DNA of 64,000 nucleotides from Albula goreensis. Its lineage: Eukaryota > Chordata > Actinopteri > Albuliformes > Albulidae. Location of the stretch: assembly GCA_022829145.1 (NCBI GenBank), contig CM040761.1:4032768-4096767 (forward strand), given 5' to 3'. Of the stretch, positions 13,060 through 25,100 are shown in pieces (within the stretch, counting starts at the first letter, position 1; each line of letters starts with the position of its first letter). The position numbers were made by a program, and so were the translations under genes. The notes beneath the pieces are model-generated. The model did not search any database. It saw only the letters and a list, made by a program, of their open reading frames with translations, and was not told where the DNA came from.

Positions 13060-14120
13060 TTGTATTGTTATCCCAACAAAGCATGTAAAGATGTTGACAT
13101 GAGACCCATGACGGACCAGAAAAATATGGACAAGGCCAATTTTATTACTGGGTTTAATCGTAATTCTGAACTAGCAGATGCTTTTAATGGATTTTATCTG
13201 CGATTTAATGATTTTTCAAATAAAAACTTAAAGCCATCTAAGCTAATGAGTGAGAACACTACGTTTAATGAGTTCATATTCAGCACCCAAACTGTTAGAG
13301 GTATGAAGAAATGCAGATAAAATAAAAGCTCTCGGCCTGATAGGACGACAGGAAAATTACTTAAAATCTGTGCAGAAGAGCGGTGTGATATTTCCCTCAG
13401 CCTGGAAGAAGTTGATCATTGTACTCACACAAAAGAATGAATCTTCTTTTAATTGTGATGTTTATATAGTTTAATGGATTGTTGCCTTAATGACATCTAG
13501 ACCTCAGAGGGTCAGAGTCAATGGTACCCTTTCACAGCTGCACTTCCACTGAATAACCACAAGGGTGTGCTCTTTCACAATTACTGTGCACCCACTACGG
13601 CGTACACTTATAATTGCAGGAGTCAGTATGACAATAGACATGTCCTTAATTTTGCAGCCGACACTGTCATGATTTTTCCACTCCAGGATGGAGAACCATC
13701 TTATGGACCTGTGCTTGATGTGTTTCCACAGTGGTGTGACAATCACTTTCTGACAATGAATACTGTATGTCAAAAACAAAAGACATGGTCAGCCATCCAG
13801 AAGATGTCCATCTTCACTTCCTCCCTCCCTTGCCATCCATTGTTAAAGATACAGAGGTGGAAGGCGTTGAGTTGCAAGTATCTTATCACTGTTATTGACA
13901 AGAAGCTGAAATTTGATATGAATACAAATGAATTTTTTTTATGAAAGCCAGCAAAGACTGTATTGTCTGCAGAGACTTGATGTCTTATTCGTGTTAACAA
14001 GAAGTTGATAGAGCTGTTTTACAGTTCTCTTACTGAGTCAGTTCTAACCTTTTCGTTGGTTTCCTGGTACATCAACCTGAACGTACAAAGCAACAAAAAA
14101 AAAAACTCGACCCAAATTAT
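13060..14120 (+). mobile_element. Degenerate LINE (L2/CR1/Rex-like), 3' part of reverse transcriptase ORF
   Basis: Translated pieces in several frames match the fish LINE reverse transcriptase: ADAFNGFYLRF, then SSRPDRTTGKLLKICAEE (family RKAAGPDGIPGRVLK type), then CRSQYDNRHVLNFAADTV, FPQWCDNHFLTMN, KYLITVIDKKLKFDMNTN and LIELFYSSLTESV. The catalytic FADD box reads FAAD (13648-13668), and stops and frameshifts break the ORF. Dead copy. Confidence 0.8.
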
Positions 14121-14309
14121 CCTCTCTACGATGAACTACATGTTATTTGCATTGCTATGTGTTAAGTGTTATGTGTATATTGCTGTGTGGTTTTATTTGT
14201 ACCCTGTTGCAAACCCAAGTTCTCTAAATTGATCATGGATGTCTTCTAGAACAGATTCATGAATGAATCTATATCAAATAAAAATATAACATATTTTTCT
14301 CTATGACAC

Positions 14310-15010
14310 AGTTCTGTACAAAGGTCTTAGGCACGCCACATTTTGTATACATTTTTCTTAAACATTTTCTTAGACGTTGTCTTCTGCATTAGTGTGTTCG
14401 TAGAAAAGAGAATTTTTAATTTCAAAACATTAATTTCCCACAAAAACAATTCATGTCTGTATTCCATTAAAGAAAGTGACAAACTAAGTAACGCACCACT
14501 TTTAAGAAAAATGCTTGATTACTTTGGAGGCGTACAGCCCAGTGAATGATTAAAAAGAGATAACAAACAATTGCTAATGATCAATGACATCATGAGTTGA
14601 CCAAACTGATTAACCGAAAAGAAACAGGTCTAAAAGGATTCAAACTGAGCAAAGGACAGACAAACGAAAAGATAAGGTTGTGGCAGATGTGACAATTTGA
14701 CCTTCAAATAATCACTTCTTACAACACGTCAAGAGTGAGCGTAGCAACAAGGCACAAGGTGGTCATCCTACATCAGCAAGATCTCTCCCAAGAAAAACAT
14801 ATTACTGCAGACCGGAGTTTCTTGATGTGGGATTACCAGACAGAAGCAAGTGAGACAGCCAAAACTGGCAGGAGAACTGTGGCAAGTTCTCCAGGATGCT
14901 TGGAACAACCTCGCAGCCAATTTTCTTACAAAACTACACAAACAGCGTACCTCAGAGAAATGATGCAAGGAAAGGGTGGTCACACCCAAATATGCTCATT
15001 AAAATGTACT
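14310..15010 (+). mobile_element. Tc1-like DNA transposon relic
   Basis: It starts with CTGTACAAAGGTCTTAGGCA, a terminal-repeat type common in fish Tc1-like elements. It ends with a piece reading GCTTGGAACAACCTCGCAGCC (split WNNLAA) and AAGGGTGGTCACACCCAAAT (KGGHTQ), like a Tc1 transposase C-terminus. No clear right-hand terminal repeat. No intact ORF. Confidence 0.5.
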
Positions 15011-16759
15011 TAGAAACATTTATTTTGACAGAATCTTTGGTTTACATCATTTTTTATGTAACAACTAACACAGTACATTACTAAAATAACAATTTAACGT
15101 CAGCCCCTTAACTATTCAATAGAAATTTTGTATGGGGATTAAATGCTGTCCTGGTACAATTTAATAAATTATATGTGCTTTTAAGCTTCAGCACATAAAG
15201 AAGGTCTGAATCTGATTCACTGTCCATAGAGTAAGACTTAATCAAACACAACGACTAAGATGTACAACTACTTTCAATACAACTGTTTTAAAGCACTCCA
15301 CCCTCACATACTTTAGTTCCTACAACACACCAACTTGTTGATGAGATTCCATTGTCCCCGTGAGCCAATTCATTCCTCACTCTGATTAGATGCCAATAAT
15401 ATTGTTCTTGCATCTAGCTGGAACTAATACCAACAGATTTAATTGTACGCATCTAAAGGTGACAGGTCCGAAAAGGTAAGTCTTGAGCGTAAATTAAGTG
15501 AAGTTTAAATAATGGATGCCTTGAAACAGTCGTCTTGACATCATTGGTACTTGGACAGGCCAGGATAGAATAACAGAATGGGGGTCTCTATGAAGATTTT
15601 GGGCCACGCTCCATCCAAGGAACCCTCTTTTAACAATTGCTACAAAAAACATTTATTTCTTTGTCTCCTGTTCTTCTAGGCATAGCGAACTTTGAGGGCA
15701 TTGGTTTGTATGTTGCTATGTTGTATCTGTGTACAATAAATTAGTCCTTTGACTGGAGTAGCACTTGTACAATAGTGTAGCTATGTGTTCAATTGTATTA
15801 GTACAAGGGTAACTCATTACTACTGGAGTTCCAGTTCATACATGCACAGGTTTATTCCAAACAAAACGTGTTTCAACTTGTCTCTGAGGTCAGTGGATGA
15901 CTGCAGACAAGCTCTCTCATTTATACACTTTTCTTAGTCTCGTAAGGGTGCCTTCAAAAAAAGTATACTTTTGTGCAATTGAAAAAACTATTTTGAGGTC
16001 AGGGCTAGCATCAAAATTTTAACAAAACTTTAGTAGAAATCTTCCCAAATCATTTGGGGGTGGGTTATTATGAAGAAGTTTGAAGAAAACTGACAACTGC
16101 ATTGAATGGTGAGAAAAAGGTCAGGAAAGTTGCGCAGAAGAATTTTTCTTCATCACGCCAATCCACCTGCTCATTCTTTGAGGGTAGCAAGGGCTGTCCT
16201 ATGAGAAATTCGTAGGGAAACCTTACCCCATCCACCCTACAGCCCTGATGTTGCCCCTTAAGACTTCTTTTTGTTCCTCAATCTCAAAGAACATTTACAA
16301 GAAACACTGTTTTAGTCAGTTGATGATGCAAAAACTGCCGTTTTGAAATGGTGCAAATCGAAGAACACAGAATTCTTCAGCGGAGGGTTAGAGAGATGGA
16401 AACATCGCCTTCAGAAATGTATAGACCTAGATGGAGCATATGTCGATAAACAGTAGCTTCACATTTTGATATTTATATTAAATAAAGATTTATATTGTTT
16501 TGTAGCAATTCTTCTGACTTACCCTCATATTTTTTTAGTCATTTCATTTGTATTTGTAGAAATATGGTGATGATTTTTCTTAAAACAGTGTATCATTCTC
16601 TTTTTAGGCTTGCAGCTTTCAGCTATTACAGGCAACAAACACAGGGTATTTTTCCTCACCATGTCTGGCATTTTATTGCATTGACTGACTGACAGTAACC
16701 ACTACTTCAGCTGAGTATTGATCCCTAGCCCTTTGGCAGTGGTGTTAACTGTGGGGCTG

Positions 16760-16821
<62 letters not shown>

Positions 16822-19005
16822 CTCCCTCCTCCGCCTGTCTGCCACATTTGGGTTCAGCTGTCAGCTGACTGACCGCCTTGTCCACCCCATGTTTTCATCT
16901 TGCTGAGAGTCAGAGGGGAGGGGGCATGTGTTTTAGGAAAGACTCGGGGCCCCTCGCAGCAAACAGTTCACACACATACTGTCATCGGATCGGACACGCT
17001 TCATATCCAACACCATTCTGTTATGAAATCCGTCCTCATTCCTGTGGCCTATGTACAACGATGTACACGTGAGCTATTTTGGTGAAAATAATAAATAAAT
17101 GGAAATGAATCGCGGATAGCACATTTTTGAATGAGGATCTATCATTCACCACATATCCACGCCATAATGTACATAGCCTTTCATAAACATGTTCTCGCTA
17201 CCATAGGAATGGTCTTAATAACCTACAGCTGCTATATGCCAGTGTAAATATTACTAACGTTAACGTGTTTCGGTATTATGCACTTGAATTGTAACACTAA
17301 TGTGCCGGATTTTCCACAGTACTGACGGTATGGCTGAAATCTGTTAGTCGAAGACAATCCCTCTCATTGCAGTTCTGTACTACAGGGCTAGAAGACTGCT
17401 GAGCCACCGAATGCAGTTAGGTAGGTTCCTATGTAGTTTCTATACCAGTAGCAGCACAAAAATCATGATGATAAAATGAGAAATATTACGGAAGCCATTT
17501 ACGTAACCTGTCACATTCTCATAAGTCAAACGGGAGGAAATGGTTAAGCGAATGGGAAGTTTAAACATAGTTGGGGTGTACTTTCACCCCTTTCAACGTC
17601 GCAAACTACATGCCCAGTAACAAGTACTGTACAAGGCGATATTGCACGGTTCATTCACCCCCGAGTCCAAATCTCAGCGTTATGTAAGTAGACGGCATTT
17701 TATATTTCTGTAATTATCAATAATATATATTCAACAGACCCCGTTGTAAGTTTAGAATCTCTCCTCAATAAATCAGTACATACACGCCAACTGTGATCTG
17801 TGATATGCAAATGAATTAAAAGAACAGTCTGACCATACTTAAATACGGATGTGACAGGTGTTCATTCACTCTGAAATACAGTGAGTACTACCTGGTTGTA
17901 CTGGGAATAAGCGCTTCCAAAGCATGTTATGAGTGAGTAAACTGACTTTTTTAATCATTATTTTTATGTTTTGTAACGCTACTTCCAGGCGGGATGGTGT
18001 TCATTGAAATACGGCTATCGTTTACGTAAAACATGTAAAGTATTGATTCAAGTCTTAAAACCAAAAAACATGCAAATACGGGAAGACAACAAATTACTTA
18101 AACTACTTCGGTGTTGATATTTACCTTGTTAACGGGATGTAACACACTTGAATACATGTGTTTACACCATTTGTCATGATGTTACATTAGTCTATACGTA
18201 AAAAGTGTGACTTTTGACTTTGGTTTACGCTAGTAGGAAGCCTTTCTGGTTTAGTTCCGTTTGTAAGTTCTCTCTAAAGTAAAATATGAAGTGAAACTGT
18301 GATGTTCACCGTCTCAGGGTGCACATGGGAAGTGAAGTCCTTACGTCCGAGGGTTGCTGACCTTATATTTAAAAGAGGATCCTTAACGCTACCTTTCTCA
18401 AACTGTGTGGCATAAACATATCGCCATGGTTTGTTGTGTGTGAAATAGCAGGATTCAACTTTGATCAAAAAGTCAAAGTGCCGTCATGACAATGGGCTCG
18501 AATCGGGGACAGGACATAAATGGCTTTACCTTTAATTAATGTCATTTCTTACTGCATTAACCAAGTCATTTGAGTTTGTGGATCTTTCTGCCACTTTGTG
18601 TTTGTATACATATGTTTAGAGACGTTATAAAGAACCATGGTGTGTGTGCTACATGGTTGCAAATCACTGGTGTCCATTAGCCAATCAGAATGGGTTATAT
18701 ATGCCTTGCATTCAAACCACAAAAATTTAGTTTATTAAACAGGAAGTATGACCAACTAACAAATATGATTATTCTTCTTCTTTAGGCTTTAAAACCCAAA
18801 GATATCTTATATAGGACATGACACAGTAACATAACATTAAAATCAATTCTGAAGTGAAACCTGTCCTCCATCTACAGTGGCCCTTTCAAAAGAATGTTGT
18901 GGGATTTTATCTCTTGAGTGAATCGTATTTGAGAACAGTTTGTAAATTACCTTAAAGAGAGCTTTGCCACAAGGACTGCATAATTTTTATCTCTACAACT
19001 TTCAG
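15011..19005. other. KYNU upstream region, no gene recognised
   Basis: The KYNU promoter and non-coding first exon should lie here or further left, but no TATA box, CpG island or convincing donor was found. It holds the (TC)n tract at 16763. Confidence 0.5.
16763..16819. repeat. (TC)n microsatellite
   Basis: About 28 uninterrupted TC units. Confidence 0.98.
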
Positions 19006-19173
19006 TCATGATGGACACTGAAAGCTCTCCGCAGAAGACTCTGGAAAATCTGTCAGCTGCATTGGGTTGCAGTCCAACTTCACAAGAACTGGCCACGCAC
19101 CTGGACAAACAGGACCAGTTGCAACATCTCCGCAAACATTTCCTGATCCCTAAAGTTGGTGACCTGCCACCCA
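19006..19173 (+). CDS. KYNU: KYNU first coding exon (5' UTR end plus start codon)
   Basis: An acceptor ending at 19005 (pyrimidine-rich stretch, then TTTCAG) places the exon start two bases before the ATG, so a separate non-coding exon should lie upstream; I could not identify it. The exon encodes 55 codons plus one base and ends at CCA|GTGAGT. The translated end IPKVGDLPP matches the human IPKIQDLPP. Start choice: ATGATGG gives two possible initiators, 19008 and 19011. Confidence 0.93.
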
Positions 19174-22100
19174 GTGAGTTCACAAACCTGCGCCCTCGTT
19201 TGCAAGAGTTTTTTGTTTAAATCCCTCCCTTTCACCTCTTTGTAAAAATGTACATTGATTACATGCAATTATATTGAGTACTGCAATTATAAAAGATAAG
19301 CCTTTGGAGTAGAAGTAGCAGCAACAGCACTATGCAATTAAAATTCATACATGCAAGTATGGACTTGGCGATACTGAAACTTGTGGCAGTTTCCTTCCAG
19401 ATACAAAATCAAGAAGGATATACAAATTGTAAAACCAAATTGGTTTATCTGACAGATCCCGCCCCTACGGATGATGGACAGCATTGTTCCTCACCTGAAG
19501 GATTTGGGGGTCGCTATTGACGTGTTTTAATTTTTCAGAGTTGAAATAAAGGGATTATCCTCACCTGAAGTTTGGGGGTCCTATTGATCTTTTTAAGATA
19601 TTTTTAAGATTTTTTATTAATGTAAAAGTGAGATCTTCCGATTATACATGTCAAATACATTTTTAATTTAACAGTAGTCCTCTTTCCTCTCAAAAATATG
19701 GGAGCAGCATCCTCCCGTACCTCTATGGACCGGCCTCCTTTGATGCAAATACATTTTTATATCGCTTAAGTCAACATGCGGTAAGCTGTATTCCGTCTCA
19801 TTACTGCTACATACATGCTCAGCTGGATACTTACATGCCTGCAAGTTATTGTATGTTGTCAGTGAGATTAGTCTCTTCTAAGGGGCGCTAACTCTCGCTT
19901 AGAATAGTTTGTGTGAAGAGTGTACATACTGAGGATGAGAGCAGCATATTGCTACTGTAAATGGCATATATCAGTGAAGTGAGAACATAATAGTTGCCCA
20001 TTCATAATACTATATCCCAAAGAAAAGAGACAAACCTCTGCAGCTATTTATCATCGTTCACTTTCAGGGGCTCTACTGTAATCACAAATCGGTGATGTTT
20101 CAGCAATGGACTTTGAAACACTCTCATCCTTCATTCGCTCATGCAAAATAGAGCAATATATCAAAGTCCTGGCTGCTTGATGCTCAGAAATGGTGAGCTA
20201 GCTTTTTCCTGACACTTCAATAAATAAATGATAACTATTTATATTAAAGTTTGCCAAAATAGCTCTCAGTTTATATATGGGGAAAACAGCTTTATAGTTA
20301 TGCAAATATGTATTCATATTTTCTGTTGATTGCTGATTGTCCATACCTATGCAGAGGCAGAATGGGTTATATTATAGTCTGATCTCCGGACGGCAATATC
20401 GCCCAATCCACAGACCAACTGTCATTACTTAAAGATCAATCGTTATTGATTTCCTGGGATTATTCAATGCACGATCAGGTTTTCGTACAACCTCAGAGAT
20501 ACAGAATTTCAGAGATAGGGAATGAATTATCAAATAAACATGGTAGAAACCTGGAAAGGGCATGAACAATTTTGGTTTATCGGTTGCCGGCTCTTTGCCG
20601 TCTCTGCTGCTGGACATGCACCATTTATATGAATAAAATCACTTTTTCCCATGATAAACCCAAAATTAAAGATAGTCAAGAAGCCATCCTTGGTACCTGT
20701 CATCAAACATTTATTTGTATGGTATGTTAGCTACTGCAGCTAATGGGTTGCTGTTGCTGCACTCCACTGAAGTGCATAACTACCTTGAACAAAGGTCACC
20801 ATGTAAACTACCTGTATTGTCTTGTGGAGTCGCTCTAATTGATTGCGTACAAATGTATTGTGATACTGACCATTTTAAATTACAGTCTTAAGCATGATTT
20901 GTCACCTGTATCTCTCCAGGGTGTGCATCTGGTAAGTGTAATATGTTTGAGCAAAATATTAATGGATTAACTTCTCAAATATGTTGTGTTAATTATTATA
21001 GCCCTACCTACCTTGGCTAACTTATAATATGAATTTTTGGCTTCAGCAATTAAAAAGCTAAGAACTAAATGAAAAGAAAAACACAATACATAATATTCTT
21101 AGCCAGTCGTTTTAAACTTTGACTTACAACGCTTGCCTACTGTACAGGTTCTCAAGAGATGTGAAAAAATTAAGTATTCAGTAAGCGGGTCATAAAATTT
21201 AATCGACAGGGTATCAGGTGGAAGGTAGAGGAGTATGAATGTATACAAGAATAGTGCCGGGGACGGCTTTGCACGGGCTCAGCTCGCCTTCGATTATTCT
21301 AATTCGAGAGTGGGGCAGCCCTTCTGCGCGGACCCTGATTTGAAACACCTATTCAAATAATGAGTCTTGGTAAATCAGTGAGACCTGACCTGCAATGAAA
21401 ACCAGCGGACCGAGCAGGCCTCAATCCCCTTAAGGTCGGTCGGCTCCGAGCGATCCGAACACTTCCAATTATCTCGGCCCCTCTGCAAACGCACACCGCT
21501 CGCCCCGCATGTATATGAATTAACCGGTTAAAAGCGCACCTAGAGCCGCTGCGCGCGGAACGTAAAACCCAGGGAACGCGTTTGATTGGATGTGCCGAGA
21601 GCTTTGCCTAGTTTGTTCTCTTTTCATACTTGTCTCGTCCAATCAAACACTGCTCATCTAATTATCTGTGTTTTTATTAACGTCCTTTTACCTCAGTCTC
21701 GAATTCAATACTATCTGATGAACATAACAGGGGTGATTATTGTTTTATTTAATAATGTATATATTATTAAACTATGGTCCCCTTCAAATTGTATAAATAA
21801 GCCAAAAATTAATTTTTTAGAATATTAACTTCCTTTTTTTGTTTTTTTGCCACAGGTTTGGTTGGGTCATTCACCATCTAAGCTTACATCTGTATTAATT
21901 GATATTTCACAGAGAGCTAACTGTGCTTGCGCAATGAAAAATATGAAAAATTAACCCAAAAAAAGACATTTTTCTACACTTTATTTCTTTATGTTTGTTG
22001 TTAATGTCTTCAGATTTTTTTTAAGAGCAAGCAATGGGACACAGTAGAGTCCCAGCACCTCTTTAAAACACACAGAACGGTTTAAGCACTTTATCATAAG

Positions 22101-25100
22101 GATTTGTGCTGGAGTCTGCAGTATGTTTTAACAGTTTGGACCTCGAGGACATCACGGTGCTGTAAAACAAACCTTGACATCTCCACTGGGCCAGGCTCTT
22201 GCTCTCCAATAGACAGAGGGGGGATCATTCTTTCACGGCATAAAAGAACAGACAGACCGTGCTAACGCATGGCTAATCCCTCCACAGCTGACCTCTCATT
22301 GGCGGACGGTACGGACGACTGCATTTACTTTGTGGGGAACTCGCTTGGACTGCAGCCCAAATCTGCCAAAAAGTATATCGATGAGGAACTGGACAAATGG
22401 GCCAAGACGTATGTTGCATTCTTCCTTCCTCTCCCGACTGTAGATGGGTACAATATAAAAAGGTACTGTCATTGTCCTGTTAGCCTTCTGGGTTACTGAG
22501 CTCCCCAGTCAGAAAAGCTATTTGCTACCAGCACAGGTTTGAGAATATTGGTAAGTGCAATGACAGGGAGTCCATAGTGGTGGGGCCGAATCAGTTTCAT
22601 TCCACTGGGGGTTGGGTGGCTTTAAGACTGACTGGCTTTATTGGGTTACCTCTAGATTAGCTTTTCCCAACGGGCTACCAGTTGTCAGTAGCAGATAACC
22701 CATGGGCCAGCCAGAAGAGAATGCACTTCTCCTAGGGTGTCTTCCTATCTGTTTCACACAGGGTGTATTTTTATTGCCATTGTCACCTCAAGGTTGCTTT
22801 TGTAGGGGGTTGGGGGCTAGGGCCTAATGTAAAACATACTGTGGCAAATGTTTGCGAAATGCACTGCACTGCAATGATTTGGTTTGAGATAGGCCAGCTC
22901 TAGCTCTCCTATAATTATGTGTCATATTTGGCCACTAGGACACAGACAGGGGCAGTATGGGATAGCAAATCCCTCTGCTTCTTCATAAACGCTGGTGGAA
23001 GAGCAGCAACTCAAGAGGGATAAATAGTGATTCCAAACTGGGGCGAGAAGTGATAAAATATGTCAAAAAGAATATCAAACATTTTCCACATATTTTCTGA
23101 TAGCGAATGTCTTTTCGCTGGACCACTTATTTGAATCGAGATTTCATTTTACTTCACAGAGGTGTCCATGGCCACATGGAGGGTGCCCGACCTTGGGCTT
23201 GGGCGGAAAATAACATCGAGGACCTCATGGCAAATATTGTCGGTGAGGGTTCGCTCGTCGGAAATGTTTGCAACCTTTATCATTTCTCAGTGTCTCCAAA
23301 CCCTGGTCTAGATGGAACAATATGTAGGCAAATATTAATTCCAACTTCTGAATTAATTAATCCTAATTAAGTCCTCTTCATCAATTATGCTGTGTATTAA
23401 TTGGAATTTCAATTTGATTTAAGAGGCAGAGGCTTGTGATAAAATAAGTTTAGATGTCTTATATATGTCAAGTCTAAAACTGTCAAACCTCAGTTAGTGT
23501 ATTTCTTTCATACAGAAATGCTTGTAGCAGATTGCCAAGAGATGTCAAATGTTAGATCCGAATTTGATTGACAGCTCATTCAGGTCTAATTGATTAAGAG
23601 GTGGGTTGGAATGAAAATCAGCTTACACAGTGGTCCCCAGGTACAAGGCTAAGAATCTCTCTACTGCCATCAGAGTCGATTTAACAACTCAGCAGCAAAG
23701 CGGTCGTTGGGAAGTTTGATAGCATCTTGACAACGGTAATCAAAACACAATTAGCCTGTCCAATTAAATGAGAAGTCTCAACATATTGTGCCCATTTGAA
23801 CTGTGGGACTTTTTTCCTGCAGGTTTTTTTTTTTTTTTAAATCAATAGGAAACTCAGTCTTTTTAACTTGGGGGTTTTTGACAGACCTTAGAAACTGGAC
23901 TTTACTTTTCAATGAAATTCCTCTTGGTATTGATCCCGTGTTACAGTCTGAGCACGTACCTATGGCACAGACTTGGTTTACTGCCACACGCATTTCTGTC
24001 AGCCGCAACGCTGCTGTCCTGATTGGGCTTGAGTGCGTATCACAGTGGGGAGGGAGCTTATTAAGGAAAAGGTGTAAGTTCACTCCCCATGCAGCCTCTT
24101 GTACCTTCTCAGAAAAGTTACATCGCCCGAACTGCTACTGTCAATATCCAGCTGGACAAATGGACAGGAGATGAAAGTTCTGGGCCAAGTCAATAAAGTC
24201 TTTCTTTTATTATCTGAACAGGTGCCAAGGCGGACGAGGTTGCCCTGATGAACGGACTGACTGTTAATTTGCATCTCTTGCTGGTAAGATGTTGTCAAAA
24301 GGGAACTTGAGGGACCTCCGAGGTCGTGGTTCGGATTCAGGTCTCGTCTGATTGTAACGCTCCCCTTCTGCCCCCGCTACAGCTGTCCTTCTACAAACCG
24401 ACGGCGACGCGTCACAAAATCCTCATCGAGGACAAGGCCTTTCCCTCCGACCATGTAAGCCGTCACGTCGCATCGCGTGGGGAATTTCATTACAGGGTGT
24501 CTTTTCTTTCCGACAGCTATGCGTTTTCAGGTTGTTTTATAATAAGTGACTTTTTGTCAGCTCAAGTCCTGGGGGTCCACTTTGAGCCCTGGTTCTCATT
24601 CCAACCTGCATCATAAATTGATTAGGTTTGATTGAGCTGTCAGTCAAAGCCTGATCCAGACTACAAATCTCATGACAATTACAACACTGTGCTTTGCTGT
24701 CCTTACGTGTGAGGAATTTTTTTGTTTCAAATGGGTATGAGAAAGAAGGCTCTTCAAATTTCTTCTGTCAAGAATCTGTAGCCTATATTTAGAGGAAAAT
24801 TGAAGAGCCGACAGAAAAACAATGGATACATTAGTATTCAGTGTATTTACTGGTTTGGTGGGTAGAAAATACAATAACATACACCATGGATCTACGGGGA
24901 CTTGAGTGATAAACTGTATTGGCAAACAGAGCCATGAAGTATGTTAGGGAAAGCCAATTCTCGCCCTTGGGGTCCATAGTCCTGTAGGCCTCTAAGCTAT
25001 CTTTAAATTATTAACAAATTCAGAGGGGGGGGAGGAGTTTTTCCTTTGGTTCAACAAAGGCAGTAATTAGTCAAATCAGCTGGGTACCATAAGTTCTCAG

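Noticed and set aside
13567-13944. 125-codon frame as a host gene
   Set aside because: The translation matches fish LINE reverse transcriptase and belongs to the broken element 13060-14120.
16718-16906. Ser-Leu-rich frame
   Set aside because: It is the (TC)n microsatellite read as protein.
22269-22499. ATG-initiated frame over KYNU coding exon 2
   Set aside because: The ATG lies before the splice acceptor at 22287 and the frame runs into intron after 22408; only 22288-22408 is exon.
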